Assembly: GCA_003558415.1 (NCBI GenBank)
Contig: PWLT01000082.1
Location: forward strand, 1 to 11,305
From: Hyphomicrobiales bacterium
GTDB taxonomy: Bacteria > Pseudomonadota > Alphaproteobacteria > Rhodobacterales > Rhodobacteraceae
DNA length: 11,305 bases
Direction of reading: 5' to 3'
Under the pieces are notes generated by a model. The model was not told where the DNA came from. It did not search any database and saw only the letters and a program-made list of their open reading frames with translations. A program made the position numbers and the translations under genes. Positions 1 through 5,988 of this stretch are shown here, one piece after another. Every line of letters starts with the position of its first letter. Position 1 is the first letter of the stretch.

Positions 1-2
1 CG

Positions 3-455
3 GAGAGCTATGCCAACGTGCCCACCACGCCGACCGGGGCGTTTCGACTCAAACGCCACCTGCTCGGCCCAGACCGCGTGCCGCTGATCGACGGTGATCT
101 GGGAGGCGACGAGTTTCAATGCGCCTGGGCACTGGACAGCTTGGAGGCCGTCGATCTGTGGGTGCGCAACCTGCCGAAGCATCCGTCCAGCTTCTGGATG
201 CCGCGCGTGCAGGCCCGTTTCTATCCGGATTTTATCGCCCGCCTGACTGATGGTCGGATCTTCGTGGTCGAGTACAAGGGCGAGCACCTGGTCACGGCGC
301 AGGAAGCGCGTGAAAAGGACATCATCGGCAGGCGCTGGGCCGAAAAGACCGGGAACGTCTTTCTGACCGTGCGGCGGATGCAGCACGGTGCCGGGCCGGC
401 GGAGCAGATGCAGCAAGTTATCGACGGGCAAGATCCACTGTCGAGTATCCGGTGA
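3..455 (+). CDS. Type III restriction / DEAD-box helicase subunit, C-terminal end (partial)
   Basis: This is the C-terminal end of a large protein whose start lies left of the window. The frame is open back to base 3 with no stop, so the GTG at 18 is an internal valine and not a start. The visible part matches the nuclease tail of type III restriction (Res) subunits and related DEAD/DEAH helicases. Counted from the GTG, residues 69-71 (YPD) give the acidic residue and 85-87 (EYK) the E-x-K pair of a PD-(D/E)XK nuclease fold. A basic stretch with EKD and RRWAEKTGN follows, as in this family. In the family, the N-terminal helicase translocates DNA using ATP and this domain cuts it. The helicase part and any partner methyltransferase (Mod) are not visible, so an intact restriction system cannot be claimed. 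The higBA operon begins 92 bases downstream on the same strand. Confidence 0.82.
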   Translation, partial: ESYANVPTTPTGAFRLKRHLLGPDRVPLIDGDLGGDEFQCAWALDSLEAVDLWVRNLPKHPSSFWMPRVQARFYPDFIARLTDGRIFVVEYKGEHLVTAQEAREKDIIGRRWAEKTGNVFLTVRRMQHGAGPAEQMQQVIDGQDPLSSIR

Positions 456-487
456 TGCGCTTCGCCGCCGGCCAATATGCACTGCTT

Positions 488-536
488 AACCTGCAGGTTG
501 ACATCGGAAGAGTCCTGCGCCATATTCCCAATATGG
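488..536 (+). promoter_or_regulatory. higBA promoter with two palindromic operators
   Basis: A perfect -35 box TTGACA (498-503) is followed after 17 bases by CATATT (521-526), a 4/6 match to the -10 consensus. A perfect 12-bp palindrome AACCTGCAGGTT (488-499) overlaps the -35 box. A second inverted repeat, CCATATT-CCC-AATATGG (520-536), covers the -10 box. TTCCC-AATAT-GGGAA (525-539) is a further overlapping inverted repeat. Transcription would start near 533, leaving a leader of about 15 bases before the GTG of higB. HigA-type antitoxins usually repress their own promoter alone or with the toxin, so these palindromes are the obvious binding sites. That assignment is inference. Confidence 0.7.
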
Positions 537-547
537 GAAAGTAGGCC

Positions 548-850
548 GTGCGGATCATTGCGCGCAACACGATCATCCAGTTCACTGAGCGTCACCCCGA
601 TGCGAGGCCAGCTCTTGAGCACTGGTATCGGGTTGCCAAGGCCGCAAACTGGAAGACGCCGCAGCAGGTACAGTCCTCCTTCTCCAAGTGCAGGCCACTG
701 AACGCCGAGCGCGTCAGGTTCGAAATCCATGGAGGCAACTACCGGATGATCGTTGCATTTGACTATCAGCGGGGCGTCGCCTTCATCAAGTTTATCGGTA
801 CGCATGCCGAGTATGACCGTATCGACGCTCTCACAGTCTCGCAATTCTGA
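548..850 (+). CDS. higB: HigB-type toxin (RelE superfamily mRNA interferase)
   Basis: The 100-residue protein has the length and hallmarks of the HigB toxin family. These are a start reading (V/M)RIIARNTI, HPDA near residues 16-19, a WYR segment at 26-28, WKTP at 35-38, and the C-terminal signature FIGTHAEYDRID at 82-93. HigB toxins are ribosome-dependent mRNA endonucleases that slow translation until their antitoxin neutralises them. The likely catalytic basic residues lie in the central strand region (for example R55, R57, R66), by family analogy only. The start is the GTG at 548, because an in-frame TAG at 542-544 excludes any start further upstream. The ribosome binding site is weak (GGGAAAG at 535-541). 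Toxin first and antitoxin second is the usual HigBA order, and only 13 bases separate the two genes. Confidence 0.9.
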   Translation: MRIIARNTIIQFTERHPDARPALEHWYRVAKAANWKTPQQVQSSFSKCRPLNAERVRFEIHGGNYRMIVAFDYQRGVAFIKFIGTHAEYDRIDALTVSQF

Positions 851-863
851 AGGGAGAACGGAT

Positions 864-1262
864 ATGGAGATTCGCCCTATCCGAACTGTTGAGGATCACG
901 AAGCGGCGCTTCGTGAAATCGAGCGCCTTTGGGGGGCCGAGCCCGGAACCGCCGACGGCGACCATCTTGACCTTCTCCTTGACCTCGTGGAGCACTTCGA
1001 AGACAGGCACTTCCCGATGCCTGATGCTGAACCGGTCGAAGTGATCAGAGCACACATGGAGGAAACAGGCCGCAACCAGGCAGATCTTGGGCGCCTCTTC
1101 GAGTCCGCCTCGCGTGCGTCGGAAATCCTCAATCGTCGGCGCGCCCTCACTGTGGCCATGATCCACCGGCTAAATACGGAATGGGGCATCCCCGCCGATT
1201 GTCTCGTGCGCCCCTACCACCTCGCGTCGTCTGAGAACCAGGAGGAAGGAGAGCACGCGTAA
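864..1262 (+). CDS. higA: HigA-type antitoxin with helix-turn-helix
   Basis: The 132-residue protein follows the toxin gene after 13 bases and has a good ribosome binding site, AGGGAG at 851-856. The frame opens further upstream inside higB, but the ATG at 864 fits both the spacing and the family start (MEIRPIRT). Residues 1-50 form an acidic helical region typical of HigA proteins encoded next to HigB of this class. Residues about 58-93 form a Cro/C1-like helix-turn-helix: a first helix around NQADLGRLF (71-79) and a recognition helix around SRASEILNRR (83-92). It should bind and block HigB and repress the operon through the palindromes at 488-536. The last residues (SSENQEEGEHA) are acidic and probably flexible. 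Confidence 0.9.
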   Translation: MEIRPIRTVEDHEAALREIERLWGAEPGTADGDHLDLLLDLVEHFEDRHFPMPDAEPVEVIRAHMEETGRNQADLGRLFESASRASEILNRRRALTVAMIHRLNTEWGIPADCLVRPYHLASSENQEEGEHA

Positions 1263-1568
1263 CCGCGAGTTCGCAAAGAGCGCTCCCTGGGTATCTCCGA
1301 TGTTCGCTTGTCGTGCGGCGAAAGCGCGCGTCCCGCCCTTCGCATGTGACGCCCGAATCGCCATGCACGGCCCACACCTGCCGTTTGTCCACCTTTGGGC
1401 ATGCTGCGCCGCGGCCCGGCAGACCGGACTTTCGCTGCAAACGCAAATTCTGCGATGAGCGAATTCACACAACGCGCGGAAAAAAGCCGACTTTCTCATG
1501 TCTGGGTAGTACAGGAGCGGGCGCTGTTTGCGTCCCGCACCTGTCGTGCTTGCGCTTTGCGGGTCGCG
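1263..1568. other. 306-base gap without a convincing gene
   Basis: This gap separates the ends of the convergent higA and cupin genes. Overlapping frames are open on both strands, but none has a ribosome binding site, a recognisable domain or a consistent codon pattern. The long hairpin at 1511-1544 is its clearest structure. The stretch 1420-1500, with repeated short 'gactttc' and 'gcaaa' words, has the flavour of degenerate intergenic repeats seen in many alphaproteobacteria. That last point is only an impression. Confidence 0.5.
1511..1544 (-). terminator. Long hairpin downstream of the cupin gene (possible terminator)
   Basis: ACAGG (1511-1515) pairs with CCTGT (1540-1544). After an A-A mismatch, GCGGG (1517-1521) pairs with CCCGC (1534-1538). 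An inner CGC (1522-1524) pairs with GCG (1530-1532) around the loop TGTTT, with one bulged T. This gives about 13 base pairs, starting 24 bases past the stop of the minus-strand cupin gene. No T run follows on either strand, so it is not a textbook intrinsic terminator. It could instead protect mRNA 3' ends between two convergent genes. Confidence 0.45.
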
Positions 1569-2036
1569 TCAAGCTGGTGCTTCGGCCGGAGCCACAAATG
1601 TCATGCCAACTTTCTCCGCGATGGATAACACTGACGGAATATCCGGCTCGCTGGGTTCCGGCAGTTCGGTTTGGCCCTCGGGAAGGGGGTGTCCGATTTC
1701 GGTGAAAAACCTGTCGTGCATGTGTCCGGGCGCGTTGATGATCAAGAGGCGGGCCGGCTTGTCTCCGACAGCTTGGAACGCGTGAACAGCCCCATCGGGA
1801 ATTGCGACGTGATCGCCCGGACCAGCCAGGATTTCCTTTCCATCGACCATGAAACCAATCTGCCCATCGATGACATAGAACGACTCCGTCTCGCCTGCGT
1901 GGTGGTTCGGCGGCGCACCGGCTCCAACCGGGACAAGGCATTCGACAAAGCAGAACTTGTCCATCGTCTCGGACGGAAAAGCATGGAACTTCATGAGTAT
2001 GTTCAGAATGTTATAGGTGCGGGGGCGATTCAGCAT
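1569..2036 (-). CDS. Small single-domain cupin protein
   Basis: The 155-residue soluble protein has one cupin barrel at roughly residues 30-110. Cupin motif 1 is visible as G-APPNHHAGETESFYVIDG (residues 40-58). The usual HxH reads N44-H45-H46, with E51 in the glutamate position, so the first metal ligand may be altered. Motif 2 (residues 74-85) keeps the PxGxxH pattern with H85, but the later Asn is replaced. Cupins of this size bind metals and act as isomerases, dioxygenases or small-ligand sensors; the substrate cannot be read from the sequence. The start at 2036 is well supported by AGGAGG (minus strand, 2043-2048), six bases ahead of the ATG. The gene is divergent from the LysR regulator gene at 2116, which probably controls it. 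Base composition is more AT-rich than in the genes further right. Confidence 0.85.
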   Translation of the reverse strand: MLNRPRTYNILNILMKFHAFPSETMDKFCFVECLVPVGAGAPPNHHAGETESFYVIDGQIGFMVDGKEILAGPGDHVAIPDGAVHAFQAVGDKPARLLIINAPGHMHDRFFTEIGHPLPEGQTELPEPSEPDIPSVLSIAEKVGMTFVAPAEAPA

Positions 2037-2050
2037 ATTGATCCTCCTTG

Positions 2051-2103
2051 GGCTGATCGTTGGAACTGATCGCAGGCTACTCGCGCCAGGTTAATCTGTT
2101 AAA
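2051..2103. promoter_or_regulatory. Cupin/LysR shared intergenic region with candidate LysR sites
   Basis: The 79-base divergent region holds a direct repeat CTGATCG at 2053-2059 and 2066-2072 (13-bp spacing). It also holds an inverted TTAA-TCTG-TTAA at 2091-2102, which fits the T-N11-A form of LysR boxes (T2091 to A2103). On the minus strand, TTAACA (complement of 2097-2102), a 17-base spacer and TAGCCT could be a weak promoter for the cupin gene. Function is inferred from layout. Confidence 0.4.
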
Positions 2104-2115
2104 TCGATAGATAAT

Positions 2116-3066
2116 ATGATATCAATTGGCATGGCAAATTTATCCAGTTTTGATCTGAACCTTCTGCGTGTGCTCGATGCGCTGCTGATTGAGCATTCCA
2201 CCGTTAGGGCCGGTGCGCGTTTGGGCCTGTCCCAGCCAGCCGTATCCGGAGCGCTGAAAAGGCTTCGCCTGTCTCTCGGCGACGAGTTGTTCTTTCGGAG
2301 CGGACAGAAGCTCGAAGCGACCGAGTTCGCCCTCTCACTCAAAGAACCGCTTCAAGACATTCTGAGCCGTGTCGAAGCGCTGATCGGCGCACAGGATACG
2401 TTCGACCCTGCGACCGCAGAACACAGTTTCCGGATTTCGGGCAGCGACTTCTTTGCTGAAATGCTCCTGCCAGCATTGGCCGAGCATTTGACAGCACATG
2501 CTCCTTCAGTGCGTGTTCACCTGGTTGACCTTGTCCCAGACGACCGTGTTGGCACCTTGGCAAGCCACGACGTGGATTTTGCCTTGCTCCCTGAAACGCC
2601 TTTGCCCGACTGGGCAGAAGGCCAACCGGTATTCAGTTCATCCTTCTCTGTCATTGCGAGGAAGGCTCATCCAAGGACAACCGAGCTTGCGCTTGCGCCA
2701 GGCGATGTTATGCCGCTCGACCTCTTCTGCGACCTGGGGCATGTCCTGCTTTCGACTGAAGGCAATCCTAAAGGCCTTGGGGATGAGGCCCTTGCGCGGA
2801 TCGGGCGCGAACGTAGTGTGGCAATGACCCTGCCAGTTTTCTCTGGAGTATACCGCGCCGTCGCCGGTTCGGACCTCATTGCCTTGCTTCCATCCGCGTT
2901 GGCACATCGCATTGCCAAATCAGCAAGTCTCACAGTGTTTGAGCCTCCGATCCCCGTGGATCCGGCCCGCTTGGTTCTGATTTGGCACCGTCGGTTTTCT
3001 GAGAGTCCGCCACACCTATGGTTGAGAAGCCGGATAACTGAGCTGTTGCACCCCTTGAATGCTTGA
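2116..3066 (+). CDS. LysR-family transcriptional regulator
   Basis: The 316-residue protein has the LysR layout. The N-terminal winged helix-turn-helix includes FDLNLLRVLDALL (12-24) and LGLSQPAVSGALKRLR (36-51). A linker helix of about 65-85 follows, and then a periplasmic-binding-like effector domain of about 90-305. The start FDLNLL and the length slightly above 300 recall the NodD/NahR-like branch, but the inducer is unknown. The ATG at 2116 and the ATG at 2131 are both possible starts and neither has a good ribosome binding site. The later one would leave the palindrome TGATATCA (2117-2124) outside the gene. LysR proteins usually activate the divergent neighbour, here the cupin gene, and repress themselves. 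Confidence 0.9.
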   Translation: MISIGMANLSSFDLNLLRVLDALLIEHSTVRAGARLGLSQPAVSGALKRLRLSLGDELFFRSGQKLEATEFALSLKEPLQDILSRVEALIGAQDTFDPATAEHSFRISGSDFFAEMLLPALAEHLTAHAPSVRVHLVDLVPDDRVGTLASHDVDFALLPETPLPDWAEGQPVFSSSFSVIARKAHPRTTELALAPGDVMPLDLFCDLGHVLLSTEGNPKGLGDEALARIGRERSVAMTLPVFSGVYRAVAGSDLIALLPSALAHRIAKSASLTVFEPPIPVDPARLVLIWHRRFSESPPHLWLRSRITELLHPLNA

Positions 3067-3074
3067 AAGACGCA

Positions 3075-3121
3075 ATGACAGCAGAGTGCTCAAGTGTCGA
3101 TTTCGGGCTCTATGCTGTCAT
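3075..3121. repeat. 9-bp perfect inverted repeat downstream of the LysR gene
   Basis: ATGACAGCA (3075-3083) is repeated inverted as TGCTGTCAT (3113-3121), with 29 bases between. GAG (3084-3086) can also pair with CTC (3108-3110) after a two-base bulge, so an imperfect 12-bp stem can form. It begins 9 bases past the LysR stop. It may end that transcript, but there is no T run, so a pair of protein-binding half sites is equally possible. Confidence 0.45.
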
Positions 3122-3154
3122 ACGGCGGTGCAGAGTAAAAATCAGTTTCAGGGT

Positions 3155-3190
3155 CGTCTGAATGGTAAGCCTTCGCAGACGGCCGTCTGA
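3155..3190. promoter_or_regulatory. 14-bp palindrome and repeated CGTCTGA ahead of the exporter gene
   Basis: CAGACGGCCGTCTG (3176-3189) is a perfect 14-bp palindrome ending 34 bases before the proposed start of the EamA gene. The word CGTCTGA occurs twice on the + strand, at 3155-3161 and 3184-3190, 29 bases apart (close to three helical turns). This suits an operator. No regulator gene sits beside the exporter other than the LysR gene upstream on the same strand. Confidence 0.45.
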
Positions 3191-3223
3191 TCACGGCTAC
3201 GATCCGATTGTAAGTCCGACGTT

Positions 3224-4195
3224 ATGTCCTTCACTCGAGTAACCGTGGCGGTCGCAACGGGTTTCGGCTACGCTACGGGGATGCTCCATTCGCGCGCGAT
3301 ATCAGGGCCGGTTCGCGCTGCGCTGCCATTGATGGCGTTTGCAGGGGTTGTGCTGCTCATCGCCGGCAACATCGTCGCCATCCGTTTCAGCAATCGCGAG
3401 CTTGCGCCGCTATGGGGCGCGGGAACGCGTTTTCTGGTCGCGGCGTTCCTTTTCCATGCCCTGATGCGTCTGCGTCGGGTTCCCTTCCCCCGGGGGCGCT
3501 CGCTCATGGCAGCCATGCTTTACGGCGTGACCGGTATCGCGGCCTATTTCGCGCTCGTCTATTGGGGCCTGGTCGAGGTCAGTGCCGCCTATGGCCAGAT
3601 GCTACTGTCGCTCGTGCCGCTGATCACGTTCTTTCTTGCGTTCGCACAGGGGCTCGAACGGTTCCACTGGCGCGGGGTTGCCGGCGCAATCATCACCGTG
3701 GCCGGCATCGCCGTCATCTTTCATCAGCAGGCCGGGCAGTTCATCCCCGGGCTTTCCCTGCTGGCGCTGGTCGGGGCAGCGGCTTGCGCGGCGCAGGCCG
3801 GGATCATCCTCAAGCTCCATCCCCCCGAAGACCTGGTCGCCGCGAATGCCGTCGCGATGACGCTGGGGGCAACGGCGCTGATCGTCCTGTCCCTCCTGAC
3901 GGGTGAGACACCCGCTTGGCCGAGGCTCACCGAGACCTGGGCGGCCTTCGCCTTCCTCTCCACGATCGGCACCATCGGGACCTTCCTTCTGGTCATGTAT
4001 GTTCTACGCCATTGGAGCGCGTCTGCGGCGTCCTATCAGTTCGTGCTCGCGCCGGTGGTCGCCCTGGGCCTGGCCGCGATCCTTCTGGATGAACGGGTGG
4101 GCGCCGACTTCTACATCGGCGGTGCGCTTGTCCTCTCCGGGGTCTATCTCGGCGCGATCCTGCCCGCCCGTGACGACGGCGGCGCCCGAAGGTGA
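3224..4195 (+). CDS. EamA/DMT-family membrane transporter
   Basis: The 323-residue protein is mostly hydrophobic, with about ten predicted membrane helices in two homologous halves (about 35-165 and 175-312). This is the drug/metabolite transporter (EamA, RhaT-like) pattern. Typical features are the early GNIVAIRFSNRELAP segment with an arginine-rich helix after it (residues 48-62), the VYWGLVEVSAA stretch near 112-122, and a final helix pair ending in ILLDERVG. Family members export amino acids, metabolites or toxic compounds; the substrate is not predictable here. The ATG at 3224 gives an unusual 19-residue lead. The ATG at 3281 (MLHSRAISG) is a credible alternative, and neither has a clear ribosome binding site. 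It appears to be a single-gene unit, with an operator-like palindrome upstream and hairpins downstream. Confidence 0.88.
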   Translation: MSFTRVTVAVATGFGYATGMLHSRAISGPVRAALPLMAFAGVVLLIAGNIVAIRFSNRELAPLWGAGTRFLVAAFLFHALMRLRRVPFPRGRSLMAAMLYGVTGIAAYFALVYWGLVEVSAAYGQMLLSLVPLITFFLAFAQGLERFHWRGVAGAIITVAGIAVIFHQQAGQFIPGLSLLALVGAAACAAQAGIILKLHPPEDLVAANAVAMTLGATALIVLSLLTGETPAWPRLTETWAAFAFLSTIGTIGTFLLVMYVLRHWSASAASYQFVLAPVVALGLAAILLDERVGADFYIGGALVLSGVYLGAILPARDDGGARR

Positions 4196-4273
4196 CACGA
4201 GCCCGTGATGATCCGAACGCCTCGAATGGCCCGGGTAGGTCCTGCGCTGCCCTCGCATTCCGCACCCCCCTTT

Positions 4274-4374
4274 CCCGACGCATGTCGGGCGCTGCGGCGC
4301 CCTTCGATCGTCGAAGGCCGCCCGCTGTGCTCCATGACGCAAACGCTACGGGGCCGCCTTCGGACGGGCGGCCC
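4274..4374. repeat. Cluster of four tandem GC-rich hairpins
   Basis: Four perfect stems lie in the 211-base gap between convergent genes. They are CCCGAC/GTCGGG (4274-4289, loop GCAT), GGGCGC/GCGCCC (4287-4302, loop TGCG), CCTTCGA/TCGAAGG (4301-4317, loop TCG) and GGGCCGCC/GGCGGCCC (4351-4374, 8-base loop). The first three share one to three bases at their borders, so neighbouring stems compete. No T run follows. They may act together as a two-way transcription block, or form a REP-like element. The rest of the gap (4196-4273, 4375-4406) shows nothing. Confidence 0.6.
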
Positions 4375-4406
4375 GCGCAGTGGTGATGAATGACGAATGC
4401 CCGCGC

Positions 4407-4808
4407 CTATTCGGCCGCGAATATCGCGTCGACCTGCTGCTGCCATGCATCGCGATCATACTGTGCGCCGTTGAGCACCGTGCTCCACTTGCGCACCGAT
4501 GCGGCCGAGGCAAGCGCCTCGCGGATCTGGGCGTCGTTCGCGCCATGTGCCTCGGCGGCCTTGGTGTGGTAATAGACGCAGTAGTCGCAGGGCACCTGTG
4601 CCGCCACTGCGAGCGCGATCAGTTCCTTCGTCTGCGCGTCAAGCGCACCGTCCGGGTCATTGATGGCCTGGAACTCCTGCCACGCCCCCTCGACGGCCGC
4701 CTGCGGAAAGGTGTCCTGCATGAACTGCGGAGCGTCCTGGGCCACGGCGACTGCGGGTGCCGCAATGACGAGGATGGCGGCGAACGCGCTGTTTGCGAGA
4801 TATCTCAT
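4407..4808 (-). CDS. Secreted AhpD/carboxymuconolactone-decarboxylase-like protein
   Basis: The 133-residue protein has an N-terminal signal peptide: R2, a hydrophobic core of residues 8-20, and a likely signal peptidase site after AVA (21-23). The mature part of about 110 residues holds one AhpD-like domain. Its redox signature is C74-x-x-C77-x-x-x-H81 (PCDYCVYYH), the catalytic disulfide and histidine arrangement of AhpD. The protein may be a periplasmic thiol peroxidase or disulfide enzyme. A true 4-carboxymuconolactone decarboxylase role is less likely given the CxxC and the export signal. The frame is open further upstream, but the ATG at 4808 has an ideal AGGAGG five bases before it. 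It is divergent from the GlxA-type regulator gene, with a candidate activator site just upstream of its -35 box. Export is unusual for this family, which is mostly cytoplasmic. Confidence 0.85.
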   Translation of the reverse strand: MRYLANSAFAAILVIAAPAVAVAQDAPQFMQDTFPQAAVEGAWQEFQAINDPDGALDAQTKELIALAVAAQVPCDYCVYYHTKAAEAHGANDAQIREALASAASVRKWSTVLNGAQYDRDAWQQQVDAIFAAE

Positions 4809-4835
4809 TGTCTCCTCCTTTCTGGTTCTGCGGTA

Positions 4836-4913
4836 GTCATGACATGACAGCATGACCGGCCCTTGCGCTGAACGGGTCAAATCTGACAGGCTGGCGGGGC
4901 GAAACTGACAGGC
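4836..4913. promoter_or_regulatory. Divergent promoter with AraC-type direct repeats
   Basis: CTGACAGGC occurs at 4883-4891 and 4905-4913 in the same orientation, exactly 22 bp apart (two helical turns). The flanking bases are similar too (12 of 14 positions). Reading the minus strand, the repeats lie immediately upstream of TTGACC (complement of 4875-4880), followed after 17 bases by a poor -10, GGTCAT. A strong -35 abutted by direct repeats and a weak -10 is the expected form of a promoter activated by an AraC-family protein. CATGAC also occurs three times at 4838-4856, including the palindrome GTCATGAC (4836-4843). Confidence 0.55.
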
Positions 4914-4918
4914 GCGCG

Positions 4919-5923
4919 ATGATCCGCGTTTCGGTCATCCTGCTGAATGAGGGGCTCCCATCGACTGCCATTGGTCCGGTGGAGGTATTCCAGTGTGCCG
5001 GAACGCTGTGGAACACGTTCGTCGATGACGAGCTTCAGCAGCATTTCGATGTCACCACCGCGTCGGTGGACGGTAAGCCAGTGCGGTGCGCGGCGCCGAT
5101 GCTCATCAATGCCGAGACGGCCATCGGCGAGATCGACGGGACCGACCTCGTCTTCATTCCCACCGGCGGGATCGATGTCGAGGCGATGCTCACGCGACAC
5201 GCACCGCTGGTGCCATGGCTGAAGAAGCAGTACGAAGCCGGCGCCATGCTCGCGCTGGTCTGCACCGGCGTTGCTTTCGCGGCAGCGGCCGGCCTGCTCG
5301 ACGGACGGCGCGCAACGACGCATTGGGCCGCAGCAAGCGACTATGCGCAGCTCTTCCCTAAGGTGGACTGGCAGCCGGAGTTTCTGGTCACCGAACATGA
5401 CCGGATTTTCTGTGGTGGTGGCGTCTATTCCGCGATCGACCTCGCGCTCTACCTGGTCGAGAAGCTCTGCGGCCATCAGGTGGCGCTGGATACGGCGCGG
5501 GCCTTGCTGATCGACATGCCGCGAACCTATCAGTCCGGATATGCCGTACTGCCCATCTCGCGGCCGCATGAGGATACTCGGATTCGACGTGCGGAAGAAT
5601 GGATTCAGGAGAACTTCGCGCAGCAGATCCGGCTTGAAGAGATCGCCAAGGGGATCGGCATGAGCCCACGCAACTTCGCCCGGCGGTTCAAGGCGGCAAC
5701 CGGAAAGCTGCCGGGCGCCTATCTGCAGGAGCTGCGTGTCGCCGCCGCGCGCCAACGGCTTGAAGGCGGCAGCGAACCGATCCAGCTCATCGGACGCGAT
5801 GTCGGGTACGAGGATCTCGACTTTTTCCGCGAGGTCTTCAAGCGGCACACCGGAATGTCCCCGGCCGATTACCGCGTGCGGTTCGGCTCGGCCTTCGCGC
5901 CGCGGATCGAGAGAACGCTCTGA
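4919..5923 (+). CDS. GlxA-type regulator (DJ-1/PfpI domain plus AraC helix-turn-helix)
   Basis: The 334-residue protein joins two domains. Residues about 1-190 form a DJ-1/PfpI (class I glutamine amidotransferase-like) fold. It contains DLVFIPTGG (76-84) and the nucleophile-elbow-like LVCTGVAFAAAAGLL with C115, and so keeps the cysteine that enzymes of this fold use. Residues about 222-325 form an AraC-type double helix-turn-helix: RLEEIAKGIGMSPRNFARRF, then QLIGRDVGYEDLDFFREVFKRHTGMSPADYR. In GlxA-like regulators the first domain senses small metabolites rather than catalysing a reaction. The inducer is unknown. The ATG at 4919 has no strong ribosome binding site. The gene is divergent from the secreted AhpD-like gene, whose promoter it probably activates through the 22-bp-spaced repeats. 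Confidence 0.9.
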   Translation: MIRVSVILLNEGLPSTAIGPVEVFQCAGTLWNTFVDDELQQHFDVTTASVDGKPVRCAAPMLINAETAIGEIDGTDLVFIPTGGIDVEAMLTRHAPLVPWLKKQYEAGAMLALVCTGVAFAAAAGLLDGRRATTHWAAASDYAQLFPKVDWQPEFLVTEHDRIFCGGGVYSAIDLALYLVEKLCGHQVALDTARALLIDMPRTYQSGYAVLPISRPHEDTRIRRAEEWIQENFAQQIRLEEIAKGIGMSPRNFARRFKAATGKLPGAYLQELRVAAARQRLEGGSEPIQLIGRDVGYEDLDFFREVFKRHTGMSPADYRVRFGSAFAPRIERTL

Positions 5924-5963
5924 GATCTGCTGCCGGGCATTCTGTTCAGCCCACGGGCGTGCG

Positions 5964-5988
5964 CCGCTTGAGCGCCGGCCCCAAGCGG
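5964..5988. terminator. Hairpin between convergent regulator genes
   Basis: CCGCTTG (5964-5970) and CAAGCGG (5982-5988) form a perfect 7-bp stem with an 11-base loop. It lies 40 bases past the stop of the GlxA-type gene and about 40 bases past the end of the convergent AraC gene. There is no T run, so termination is a guess based on position. Confidence 0.35.

Noticed and set aside
221..844. 207-residue minus-strand frame across the restriction and higB genes
   Set aside because: It covers two genes of known families on the other strand and the promoter between them; no domain is visible.
1480..1497. Possible small terminator reading AAAG-TCGG-CTTTTTT on the minus strand
   Set aside because: The stem is only four to five weak base pairs, so it was not listed as a feature, although it does have a T run downstream of the cupin gene.
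1465..1941. 158-residue minus-strand frame overlapping the cupin gene
   Set aside because: The cupin frame has both cupin motifs and an ideal ribosome binding site; this one is Arg- and Trp-rich noise.
4407..4880. Longer start at 4880 for the AhpD-like protein
   Set aside because: It would bury the signal peptide inside the protein and lacks a ribosome binding site, whereas the ATG at 4808 has an ideal one.
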